DNA from: Acidobacteriota bacterium
GTDB lineage: Bacteria > Acidobacteriota > Terriglobia > Terriglobales > Acidobacteriaceae
NCBI GenBank assembly: GCA_021781495.1
Contig: JAJXWS010000029.1
Span: 1-38,733 of the forward strand
DNA length: 38,733 nt
Direction: 5' to 3'
Position numbers and translations under genes: made by a program. Position 1 is the first letter of the stretch; every line of letters starts with the position of its first letter. Positions 15,709 to 23,014 of the stretch are shown in pieces. The notes under the pieces were generated by a model. The model saw only the letters and a program-made list of their open reading frames with translations. It did not search any database and was not told the origin of the DNA.

Positions 15709-17457
15709 TCAGGCGCCGGGCTCTTCGACAGTGAGAATCTGATCGACAGCAGGATGTGCAATCCGTTGCACGATGCCGCTGGGCCAGCGAATCTCAACAT
15801 GATCGATACGCGTCTCTGCGCCAAGACCAAAATGCGCGCGGCGATCGCTCGAAGACATGAATCCAACGCTGGTTGTGATGTGGTTGTATAGGGTGCGGCC
15901 GGACGCGGTTTGCACCTTGATGACCGCGCCGATTGCGTTGCGGTTGCTCTTGCGCCCCCGCAGATGAAACAGGATCCAGTGATTCCGGACAAGGGCGTTG
16001 TTGCGCAGAATGCGCGGTGGCTGGCCCAGCGAGGTGACGACGATATCGAGGAAGCCATCGTTGTTTAGATCGACGAAGGCAGAGCCACGCTGATAGCCGA
16101 CGAAGTTGAAGTCGGGACCCATGCTTTGCGTGACATCGACGAGCTTTTTGCCATCGGCGTTCTCGAACATGGTGTCATGCTGCTGTGAGGTGGCGGTCAG
16201 GTTGTCCACATCGCCGTTGGCAGAGTAGATGTCCTTCCAGCCATCGTTGTTGTAGTCGATAAAGCCGATGCTCCATCCCGAGAGGTTGCGGCTGAGAGGC
16301 CCGAGGCGGCTGGACCAGGTGATATCGGTGAAGGACTTGCCGCCTTCATTCTTGAGCATGCCGAAGACCTGCCCCGACAGATCGTTGTAGACGATATCAA
16401 CCCAGCCATCGTTGTCGAAGTCTTTGGCATCGCAGCCCATGCCGGAGACGGAGTCGCCCTGCGTGTTATACGCCACGCCATAGTCAAGGCCGACTTCCTT
16501 GAAGGTGCCGTTGCCCTGGTTCAGGAAGAGGAAGTTGGGCTCTGTATCGTTCGCGACGAAGATATCCATCCATCCGTCGTGGTTGAAGTCTGCAATGGAT
16601 ATGCCCATGCCCTTGCCGAGTGCCTTGCCGATGCCGCTCTTGTCGGTCACGTCCTCAAAGCGGCCATTGCCCAGATTGCGGTAGAGCCGCGATGCCACGC
16701 TCTTGTAGACGGTGGGGCTGCAGTACTCCTCCTGCTGGGGGCTCATGAAGCATTGCTTGTCTGTCTGCGGCGTCCAGTTGGTGTAGTTGGTGACGATGAG
16801 GTCCAGAAGGCCATCGTTGTTGTAGTCAAACCATGCGGCGCCTACGCTCAGGACGTCGGTCGGCTTGTGCTCCAGCCCGGAGCCGAGGGTGACATCTGTA
16901 AATGTGCCGTCGCCGTTGTTGTGGTAGAGGGTGTTGGTGCCGGCGTTGCAGATGAAGATGTCATCGTAGCCATCGTTGTCGTAGTCGGCCACGGCGGTGC
17001 CGAAGCAAAACCCGAGCGTTTCGCCGTTCAGCCCGGCCCTGGCTGTGACGTCGGTGAATGTGCCATCGCCGTTGTTGTGCAGCAGGCAGTTGTAGTAGGA
17101 GGGCGAAATCTTTTTGAGCTCGGGCAGCTTGGCGCCGTTGGTGAAGAAAAGGTCCATCTTGCCGTCGTTGTCGTAGTCGATGACTGCGACGCCGCCGCAC
17201 ATGGGCTGCGGAAAATACTTGCGCCCGGTAAAGTCGTTGTTCGCGCGGTAGGTGAGGGAAGATTGTTTGGCAATGTCGGTGAACCAGGCGGGCCCCTGCG
17301 GAGCGGGGCTGCCGGACTGGGAAACCGGGGCCGGATGGGATGCGGGCGAGGGCAAAGGCGGGGAAATCTGGCTCTGGGCAAACAGCCGCCGGATGCCGAA
17401 GCCGGGCAGGCTGGCGGCGATGGCGGCCAATAACGATCTTCGGGTCAGGTGAGCCAT
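15709..17457 (-). CDS. secreted CRTAC1-like FG-GAP/VCBS propeller protein with ASPIC/UnbV domain (paralogue 2)
   Basis: A 582-residue paralogue of the neighbouring protein, on the opposite strand. The start ATG at 17455-17457 gives MAHLTRRSLLAAIAASLPGFG, a twin-arginine-type signal, unlike the Sec-type signal of paralogue 1. After a Pro/Ser-rich linker (about 33-55), seven calcium-loop blades follow: IDYDNDGKMD, ADYDNDGYDD, FDYNNDGLLD, ADFNHDGWMD, KDFDNDGWVD, IDYNNDGWKD, VDLNNDGFLD. The ASPIC/UnbV domain closes the protein (NHWILFHLRGRKSNRNAIGAV .. SSSDRRAHFGLG .. WPSGIVQ). The order of domains and many loops match paralogue 1, so they arose by duplication, but they have diverged well and use different export routes. 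Function is unknown. Confidence 0.9.
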   Translation of the reverse strand: MAHLTRRSLLAAIAASLPGFGIRRLFAQSQISPPLPSPASHPAPVSQSGSPAPQGPAWFTDIAKQSSLTYRANNDFTGRKYFPQPMCGGVAVIDYDNDGKMDLFFTNGAKLPELKKISPSYYNCLLHNNGDGTFTDVTARAGLNGETLGFCFGTAVADYDNDGYDDIFICNAGTNTLYHNNGDGTFTDVTLGSGLEHKPTDVLSVGAAWFDYNNDGLLDLIVTNYTNWTPQTDKQCFMSPQQEEYCSPTVYKSVASRLYRNLGNGRFEDVTDKSGIGKALGKGMGISIADFNHDGWMDIFVANDTEPNFLFLNQGNGTFKEVGLDYGVAYNTQGDSVSGMGCDAKDFDNDGWVDIVYNDLSGQVFGMLKNEGGKSFTDITWSSRLGPLSRNLSGWSIGFIDYNNDGWKDIYSANGDVDNLTATSQQHDTMFENADGKKLVDVTQSMGPDFNFVGYQRGSAFVDLNNDGFLDIVVTSLGQPPRILRNNALVRNHWILFHLRGRKSNRNAIGAVIKVQTASGRTLYNHITTSVGFMSSSDRRAHFGLGAETRIDHVEIRWPSGIVQRIAHPAVDQILTVEEPGA

Positions 17458-17699
17458 GTGGGTTGCGACGCGTGCCCTCGGAAATGACTTTCCATAGATT
17501 GAACAACACAATGGTAAACGGGTGTGGCCAGAGGATGTAAAGCAGGAAGTTGCTTAAGAGACTGATAACAAAACCACTAAGAAGAAATCCAAGGGTGCGG
17601 AATTGGAGAGAAGCGTACTCCTCCAAAAGTATGAATTTGTGTAGTAGAAATACATCAATATGTATATATCAATGTACATACTTAAGCGAAAAAATTGTA
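17458..17699. other. AT-rich spacer upstream of the receptor promoter
   Basis: Gene-free stretch between the divergent FG-GAP and receptor genes. From about 17560 to 17700 it becomes much more AT-rich than anything nearby, with TATGTA...TACATA inverted half-sites at 17659-17664 and 17675-17680 and an A-run just before the receptor promoter. It may act as an UP-like or nucleoid-protein region. No coding potential is convincing. Confidence 0.4.
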
Positions 17700-17727
17700 T
17701 TGACAGGGGTATTTGAGTTGCAATAAT
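17700..17727 (+). promoter_or_regulatory. sigma-70-type promoter for the receptor leader
   Basis: TTGACA (17700-17705, perfect -35) and AATAAT (17722-17727, five of six to TATAAT) are separated by 16 bases, with an A+T-rich stretch upstream. Transcription would begin near 17734, giving a leader of about 400 bases before the receptor ATG at 18139. Confidence 0.6.
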
Positions 17728-17768
17728 CTGCCACACGACTCATGTATGGGGTTCACGAGAGGCAGTTA

Positions 17769-17784
17769 TTGATAACGTTTCCAA
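17769..17784. promoter_or_regulatory. LacI/GalR-family operator candidate
   Basis: Imperfect 16-base palindrome with central AACGTT: left half TTGATAAC, right half (reverse complement) TTGGAAAC, six of eight positions symmetrical. The central CG with flanking AA/TT is typical of LacI-family operators. It sits about 35-50 bases after the predicted start of transcription, where a bound repressor would block elongation or initiation. No LacI-family gene is in the window. Confidence 0.35.
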
Positions 17785-18117
17785 GCGCACTTTGTTTCAG
17801 GTGTGCAATGTAAACGTAATCAGTGGAGGTTTCGAGTATTAGCCCGAATGCCAAGAGATGTGTCCGGTTTAGCTGACCGGAGCCAACAGGGAAGAGCCCG
17901 CGGAGAAAAAGACGGGTACATGATTCCTGTTTGGTCAGGCGGTATTGGCAAACACAAGGCCGAATGCCAGGCAAGATGCTGGCGTAGGCCGACCGTAAAA
18001 CCGGCGAGGCAAGCATATCGCCGGGAAATCGTGAGCAATCACGATTGAATCGGTGGGTATCGAAGATGTTTTTCGGTGCCTCGACAGTGCGAGCAATTCT
18101 CTGCTGAGGATTGAGGC
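17785..18117 (+). ncRNA. highly structured 5' leader RNA of the receptor gene
   Basis: Non-coding leader with a dense series of stems: 17785-17790/17801-17806 (6 bp); 17863-17868/17876-17881 (6 bp); 17883-17890/17926-17934 (8 bp, one bulge) enclosing 17897-17900/17913-17916; 17958-17961/17987-17990 enclosing 17966-17970/17979-17983; a junction closed by 17992-17995/18051-18054 holding 18001-18007/18018-18024 (perfect 7 bp) and 18027-18034/18039-18046 (perfect 8 bp, GCAA tetraloop). Before the Shine-Dalgarno lie two exclusive options: 18078-18082/18113-18117 or 18080-18083/18090-18093, with 18094-18101/18106-18113 (8 bp). CCGAATGCCA occurs twice (17844-17853, 17960-17969). I do not recognise a known riboswitch. 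A cis-regulatory RNA is inferred. Confidence 0.5.
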
Positions 18118-18138
18118 CTAACAATCAAAGGAGACGCT

Positions 18139-21100
18139 ATGGCAATGAAGGTATCAAGAGTGACGCGCTACCTTTTGCTGGCACTTCTTGGAGTATTTCT
18201 GGTGGCTGGGAACCTGAGGAGCTTTGGACAAGATACCAACGCTTCGCTCAGTGGAACCGTCACGGATCCAAGCAATGCAGCAATTCCGGGTGCACAGCTC
18301 ACGTTGACCAACGTCGCGACCGGGTTCGCATCGAACTTTGTGTCTGACGATGCTGGAAACTATACGTTCCGTAACCTCACACCTGGAAAGTACAATCTTT
18401 CGGCTACTGCGAACGGCTTCAAGTCGGCGACGCAGACCGGTATTGAGTTGTCCTTGAACCAGACGGCTCGTTTGGACGTTCATCTTTCCATTGGTAAGGC
18501 GGACGAGACGGTCACGGTTATCGGCGATGCTTCGCTGATCAACTATGAGAACCAGACGCTGGAAGGCGGTGTGAGTCCGGAGACACTGCAGCAGTTTCCG
18601 CTGACGGTGTCGGGCGCGCCTCGTTCGTCTGTGGCCGTGGCCATCATGATGCCCGGCGTCACCACCGGTGGCGGCGGCAACGCATTTAACGCACGCATCA
18701 ATGGCGGCCTGGTAACCGGTGACGAAGCTGTTGTGGACGGTGCAACCGCAACCGAAGGTTACATGAACCAGAGCGGTATGGTGAGCTTGCAGACCGACTT
18801 TGGCATGTCTCCGGACATCACGAGCGAAGTGAAGGTGCTGACGGCGAACTATGACGCTCAGTACGGCAACACCACCTCGGGCCAGCTGATCATCTCCACC
18901 AAGAGCGGCGGGGAGAAGTTCCATGGCGCCGGGTTTGAGTATCTGCGCAACGACTATTTCAACGCCTTCCAGTACGGCGCTGCCAAGGGCATCAAGAAGC
19001 CTGGCGATAAGGAAAATGACTTCGGCGCCAACATCGGCGGCCCGATCCTGCTTCCCGGATTTCACGGGGATCACTCGTTCCTGAAGGGATACTTCTACTT
19101 CAACTGGGAAGGATTCCAGGACCACGGCGCGGCGAACTCCGCCACGCTTTCCATCGCCTCTACAGCAGCCCGCGGCGGCGACTTCAGCGCGATCAGCAGC
19201 CAGCTGTACTATCCCAACGATCCGAGCAAGTACGGCGAAGATGCCGGCCAGCCCATCGCATGGAATGGCAACAAGAACGTCATCAACCCCGCGTATGAGT
19301 CAACCGTTGCCAAATCGTGGTTCGGCGCGCTGCCCACGCCTACAAACGGCGGCACGGCAAATAACTACTTTGTTCCCAAGTCCGGCCAGGGTTCGCTGAC
19401 CAACAGCGAGAACGTGTACTTCTGGCGCACGGACTTCAACATTGGCGACAAGGACCACGTTTACTACACCTACTGGTGGCAGTATGCCGGCGTGAACACG
19501 GGCAGCGATCTTCCGGTTGCCGTGTCTACGGCCAGCCCTGCCAATCCTGAGAATGCTCCGATTCAGCGTTTGAACTGGGAGCACAACTTCTCAGACGTGA
19601 TGACCAACCACCTGACCCTCGGTTACCTGAACCGCAACGAGGGCTACTATGCGTTGAATGGCCATGCCAATCTGGCTAAGGTGCAGGGTGTTGCCAATCC
19701 CAACTACCTGCCCGAGTTCAACTTCAACGGATACTCCTCGCTGGGCAACTCGACGGTGCCGGATTCGGCGCTGGACAAGACGACCCGCGGAACGTACGCG
19801 CTGAACGATGTGATTACGCGAGTGGTCGGCAAGCACACGCTGAAGGCCGGCTTCGAGTATCACATGGCAGGTACGGCGATCCACACGGGCAACAACCAGG
19901 GCGGCAGCTTCCACTTTGAACCGGACACTACGGGGAACACGGCCTGCTCGTCGGATTCGCCTTGCCCTGGCGACGCCATGGCGAGCTTCTATCTGGGCGC
20001 CGCTGCTTCTGCCACGGTGAACTACTACAACGTCAAGGCGGAGTATCCGCGCCAGTACGCTTACGCGGCTCATATTGGCGATTCCTGGCGCTTCAGCCCC
20101 AAGCTCACGCTGAACTACAGCCTGCGCTGGGACTACATCACGCCCTTCAAGGAGAAGTACAACAACCTCTCCTTCTTTGATCCGCTTGGCCTGAACCCGG
20201 GTGCCATTACGACCAACGGTACGATGCTACGCGGCCGCCTTGCATTTGCGGGTGACAAGTGGGGAGCAGCCAGCTACGGAGCTGCGTATCCTGAGCAGCC
20301 CTTCAAGTCGGCACTTGCTCCGCGCGTGGGCTTTGCCTACTCGCTCAATGACAAGACCGTGGTGCGCGCCGGTTACGGCATCTACTTCGGACAGGCATTC
20401 TATCCCGGCTGGAACGGTGGTATGAGCCAGGATGGATTCAACAAGACGCTGAATCTGAACGAAGCCGCGAGCGGCTCATTCAAGGTTCCGGCACTCTATC
20501 TGGATTCGGGTGTCAGCGCGGGCCAGGTAGGACAGACACAGCACATTGCGTCGGACTTCGACAATGGTCAGACCCCGTCGATGTATCGTCCGCTCGACGG
20601 CAACAAGAGACCGTACTCCTCACAGTGGAATCTGACTGTGGAACGGCAGCTGCCGAAGAGCTTCTTTGTTGCCCTGTCGTACGTGGGCACCAAGGGAACG
20701 CATCTGCCCTCCGCGATGAGCCCGCTGAACGTGCTGAACCCGAACGATCCAGCCATTGCTGCAATCGGTCCTGACCTCGCAGTCAGCTATACCGATCCCA
20801 ACGGCCCGGCTACGTTCCTCGCGCATGGCGTCAAAACTCCCTATATCGGCTGGGAGTCGCAGATGAAGTCGTGCAAACCCACCATTGCTCAGGCACTGCT
20901 GCCCTACCCGATGTTCTGCGGCGTGCTGCAGGGCCAGAACGAAGAGCATGCAACCTCCATGTACAACTCCTTCCAGGGTCGCCTGGAACGGCACTTCAGC
21001 AACGGCTTGTACGCGCTGGCTTCGCTGACTCTCCAGAAGCTCTACACGGACGCTTCAGATACGACGCAGGCCACCAATACAACCGGAGAAGGCAACCAGG

Positions 21101-21792
21101 GAAACAACGGCCAGTTCTCGCCCTTCAATCTGTTCCCGCGGGCATGGGCCATTGCTCCTGACAACGTTCCGGCAACCGTTCAGATCGCGGTGGTGTATGA
21201 CCTGCCCTTCGGAAGCAAGCAACGCTTCCTGAATACGGCTGGTCCGGCCAACATGATTCTGGGTGGATGGCAGGTAAGTCCGCTGTGGCGTTACGAGTAC
21301 GGCACGCCGTTCTCGTTCTTCTCCTCCAGCTGCCCGACGTCGAGCCTGGTTCCGCAGTTCCGCGAGGGCTGCGTGCCCGGATTCCTCCCTGGCCAGATGG
21401 TTCAACCTCACGGCCGCAACGGATTCAATCCGTCGACCGGCTCGACGTTCTTTAGTTCGGCCGCGTTTGAGAAGGACTTCACGTCGTTCGGTTACACGGG
21501 AACAGGACGGGCTGTTACCACGGTCTATGGTCCTTCGTTCAAGGATCTGGACATGGCATTGACGAAGAACACGAAGATTACTGAAAAGGTAAACTTCAAG
21601 CTCAGCGCCAACTTCTTCAACACGTTCAACAACCACTACCTGATTAGTTCGCAGGGCGGCAACTACGGCGGTCCCTCGGTTGCGTTTGTAACTGACGTGG
21701 GAACGACCAGTACCTCTACCCCATTTGGAAGCTGGAATCACGCGGTAAGCACTCCGCGTACCATCCAGTTCGCAGGACGTATCGAGTTCTAA
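18139..21792 (+). CDS. Oar-type TonB-dependent receptor with carboxypeptidase-regulatory domain
   Basis: A 1217-residue outer-membrane protein. Signal peptide about 1-31 (YLLLALLGVFLVAGNLRSFGQ). Residues about 35-115 form a carboxypeptidase-regulatory-like beta-sandwich (LSGTVTDPSNAAIPGAQLTLTN .. DDAGNYTFRNLTPGKYNLSATANGF). A plug-like region follows (about 125-260, including ARINGGLVTGDEAVVDG and YGNTTSGQLIISTKSGG), then a large beta-barrel ending in the aromatic residue of FAGRIEF, as expected for BAM-dependent insertion. This class is much expanded in Acidobacteria and is thought to take up or bind large substrates, often glycans. A strong AAAGGAG (18127-18133) precedes ATG 18139. Expression is probably controlled through the long structured leader; a strong intrinsic terminator follows the gene. 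Confidence 0.93.
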   Translation: MAMKVSRVTRYLLLALLGVFLVAGNLRSFGQDTNASLSGTVTDPSNAAIPGAQLTLTNVATGFASNFVSDDAGNYTFRNLTPGKYNLSATANGFKSATQTGIELSLNQTARLDVHLSIGKADETVTVIGDASLINYENQTLEGGVSPETLQQFPLTVSGAPRSSVAVAIMMPGVTTGGGGNAFNARINGGLVTGDEAVVDGATATEGYMNQSGMVSLQTDFGMSPDITSEVKVLTANYDAQYGNTTSGQLIISTKSGGEKFHGAGFEYLRNDYFNAFQYGAAKGIKKPGDKENDFGANIGGPILLPGFHGDHSFLKGYFYFNWEGFQDHGAANSATLSIASTAARGGDFSAISSQLYYPNDPSKYGEDAGQPIAWNGNKNVINPAYESTVAKSWFGALPTPTNGGTANNYFVPKSGQGSLTNSENVYFWRTDFNIGDKDHVYYTYWWQYAGVNTGSDLPVAVSTASPANPENAPIQRLNWEHNFSDVMTNHLTLGYLNRNEGYYALNGHANLAKVQGVANPNYLPEFNFNGYSSLGNSTVPDSALDKTTRGTYALNDVITRVVGKHTLKAGFEYHMAGTAIHTGNNQGGSFHFEPDTTGNTACSSDSPCPGDAMASFYLGAAASATVNYYNVKAEYPRQYAYAAHIGDSWRFSPKLTLNYSLRWDYITPFKEKYNNLSFFDPLGLNPGAITTNGTMLRGRLAFAGDKWGAASYGAAYPEQPFKSALAPRVGFAYSLNDKTVVRAGYGIYFGQAFYPGWNGGMSQDGFNKTLNLNEAASGSFKVPALYLDSGVSAGQVGQTQHIASDFDNGQTPSMYRPLDGNKRPYSSQWNLTVERQLPKSFFVALSYVGTKGTHLPSAMSPLNVLNPNDPAIAAIGPDLAVSYTDPNGPATFLAHGVKTPYIGWESQMKSCKPTIAQALLPYPMFCGVLQGQNEEHATSMYNSFQGRLERHFSNGLYALASLTLQKLYTDASDTTQATNTTGEGNQGNNGQFSPFNLFPRAWAIAPDNVPATVQIAVVYDLPFGSKQRFLNTAGPANMILGGWQVSPLWRYEYGTPFSFFSSSCPTSSLVPQFREGCVPGFLPGQMVQPHGRNGFNPSTGSTFFSSAAFEKDFTSFGYTGTGRAVTTVYGPSFKDLDMALTKNTKITEKVNFKLSANFFNTFNNHYLISSQGGNYGGPSVAFVTDVGTTSTSTPFGSWNHAVSTPRTIQFAGRIEF

Positions 21793-21818
21793 CTCGATCT
21801 AGCTTGCGGTTTCACTCC

Positions 21819-21867
21819 TAGCGCTATCCGTCCGGACCCTTCCTTGGACGGATAGCGCTAATTTTTT
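21819..21867 (+). terminator. strong intrinsic terminator after the receptor gene
   Basis: Perfect 15-bp stem (21819-21833 with 21846-21860), 12-base loop, then A and six Ts (21862-21867). It lies 26 bases after the receptor stop and isolates the receptor as a single-gene transcript. Confidence 0.92.
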
Positions 21868-21967
21868 GTTGGCATATACCGGCAAAATGGCGGGGGCTTC
21901 ATCCGAAGGGACCGTGAATAGACGTAGAACAGGAACGGATGCAACATTGATGAGCGTCGCAAAAAAT

Positions 21968-22978
21968 CTAGCGAGCGGGCTGCGTGGGGTCTGAAGTGGT
22001 GGACTTGCGATGGAGGCGGAGGTAGGTCTGCACTTCCTCGCGCGCGGCAGGCTCTTGTCCAAGTTTGTGGTAAACGCGGGCCATGGCCATATGCGGTTCC
22101 GCGTAAGTGGAGTCGAGGCTTGCAGCCTGTTGGAACTCGGTGATGGCTTCCTTCAGACGATGGTCGTCTTCCAGCACGCTGCCTAGCTGGAAATGTGCCT
22201 GCGGCAGCGATGGGTCAAGGCGAATTGCCTCTCGCAGGTTTGTTTCGGCGTCAGGCAGCTGATTGAGAAACTGCTGCGTAATCGCAAGGTTCAAATAAGG
22301 CCAGGGAGAGGGATGCGGCGAGTCGTGATCGAGTGCAATCGCCTTTTTATAACTCTCAACGGCAAGTGCGTTCTGGTTCTGGTAGTAATAGCAGAGGCCA
22401 AGGTTGTCATAGGCGCGGGCCATAGTCGGAGCGAGTTGAATGGCCTGTTGAAAGCGCCGGATTGCGTTGTTGTATAAGTGCCCATCGTAATCCAGGCGGC
22501 CTAGCCAATACGGGAAGAGCGCGTTGGTCTTATCCTGTTCCGCAAGTGATTCAAGTTCCTTCCGCGCCCAGTCAGGATGTCCGATGCGGATATACGCCAT
22601 GGCCAGTGAGAATCGTAGCGTGGGTGTGAGCGGCGCAAGGGATTCAGACTTCTTCCATGCGATTGCAGCGTTCCAATAATCGTGATCCAGAAAGTAGATG
22701 CTGCCTGCATACGACAATCGATTCGCCGCGAACGGGGAGTGGGGCTCGCGTTCGATCTCGGCAAGCAGCAGCTTCTCAGCCGCTACATAGTCATGGCTGC
22801 TGATCGCCTTACTTAGCATGTCCGCTTCAGCAGTGCTAAGTCCCAAAGAGCCGATGGTGACGGTGGCGGGAACCGGCTCTTCAGAAATCGCCTGACAGGC
22901 GGCATGCGGAACAAGGCCATTCGACAACAGAAAAGCCGCCAGACATCCGAAAAGCATTTTTCCGCCTAGCCTTGCCAT
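21968..22978 (-). CDS. secreted tetratricopeptide-repeat protein
   Basis: A 336-residue protein with an N-terminal signal (MARLGGKMLFGCLAAFLLSNGL, cleavage near AACQA; a lipoprotein-like Cys is present but the box is poor). About seven TPR units follow from about residue 60, with clear examples such as ARAYDNLGLCYYYQNQNALAVESYKKAIALDHD and PQAHFQLGSVLEDDHRLKEAITEFQQAASLDS. The tail is short and Ser/Thr-rich. TPR arrays are protein-protein scaffolds; no enzyme motif is present. It is divergent from a second TPR gene with only 36 bases between start codons, so the two share one regulatory region. Similar TPR proteins commonly sit near CRTAC1-like proteins in this phylum. An internal Met at residue 8 is an alternative start. 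Confidence 0.82.
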   Translation of the reverse strand: MARLGGKMLFGCLAAFLLSNGLVPHAACQAISEEPVPATVTIGSLGLSTAEADMLSKAISSHDYVAAEKLLLAEIEREPHSPFAANRLSYAGSIYFLDHDYWNAAIAWKKSESLAPLTPTLRFSLAMAYIRIGHPDWARKELESLAEQDKTNALFPYWLGRLDYDGHLYNNAIRRFQQAIQLAPTMARAYDNLGLCYYYQNQNALAVESYKKAIALDHDSPHPSPWPYLNLAITQQFLNQLPDAETNLREAIRLDPSLPQAHFQLGSVLEDDHRLKEAITEFQQAASLDSTYAEPHMAMARVYHKLGQEPAAREEVQTYLRLHRKSTTSDPTQPAR

Positions 22979-23014
22979 ACACGCATTTTAGTAAACTGGA
23001 GCAGGAGCAAGATA

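Noticed and set aside
15709..15716. Readthrough or gene fusion between the two FG-GAP genes
   Set aside because: They are on opposite strands with complete ASPIC/UnbV domains and proper stop codons on each, so fusion or frameshift is not involved.
14216..17200. Repeated DNA segments coding NNGDGTFTDV and DYDNDG that look like a regular array
   Set aside because: Spacing is that of protein blades (irregular, in frame, in both paralogues). These are coding repeats of FG-GAP propellers, not a CRISPR array.
17785..18117. Cobalamin or TPP riboswitch identity for the receptor leader
   Set aside because: Cobalamin elements are classic before TonB receptors, but the B12-box and conserved CCCCGCAACTG-like core are missing. 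A GCTGGCGTAGG resemblance to the TPP element lacks the partner CTGAGA region.
21819..21867. Inverted repeat as a possible transposon end
   Set aside because: A perfect stem followed directly by six Ts just after a stop codon is a standard intrinsic terminator, and no second copy was seen.
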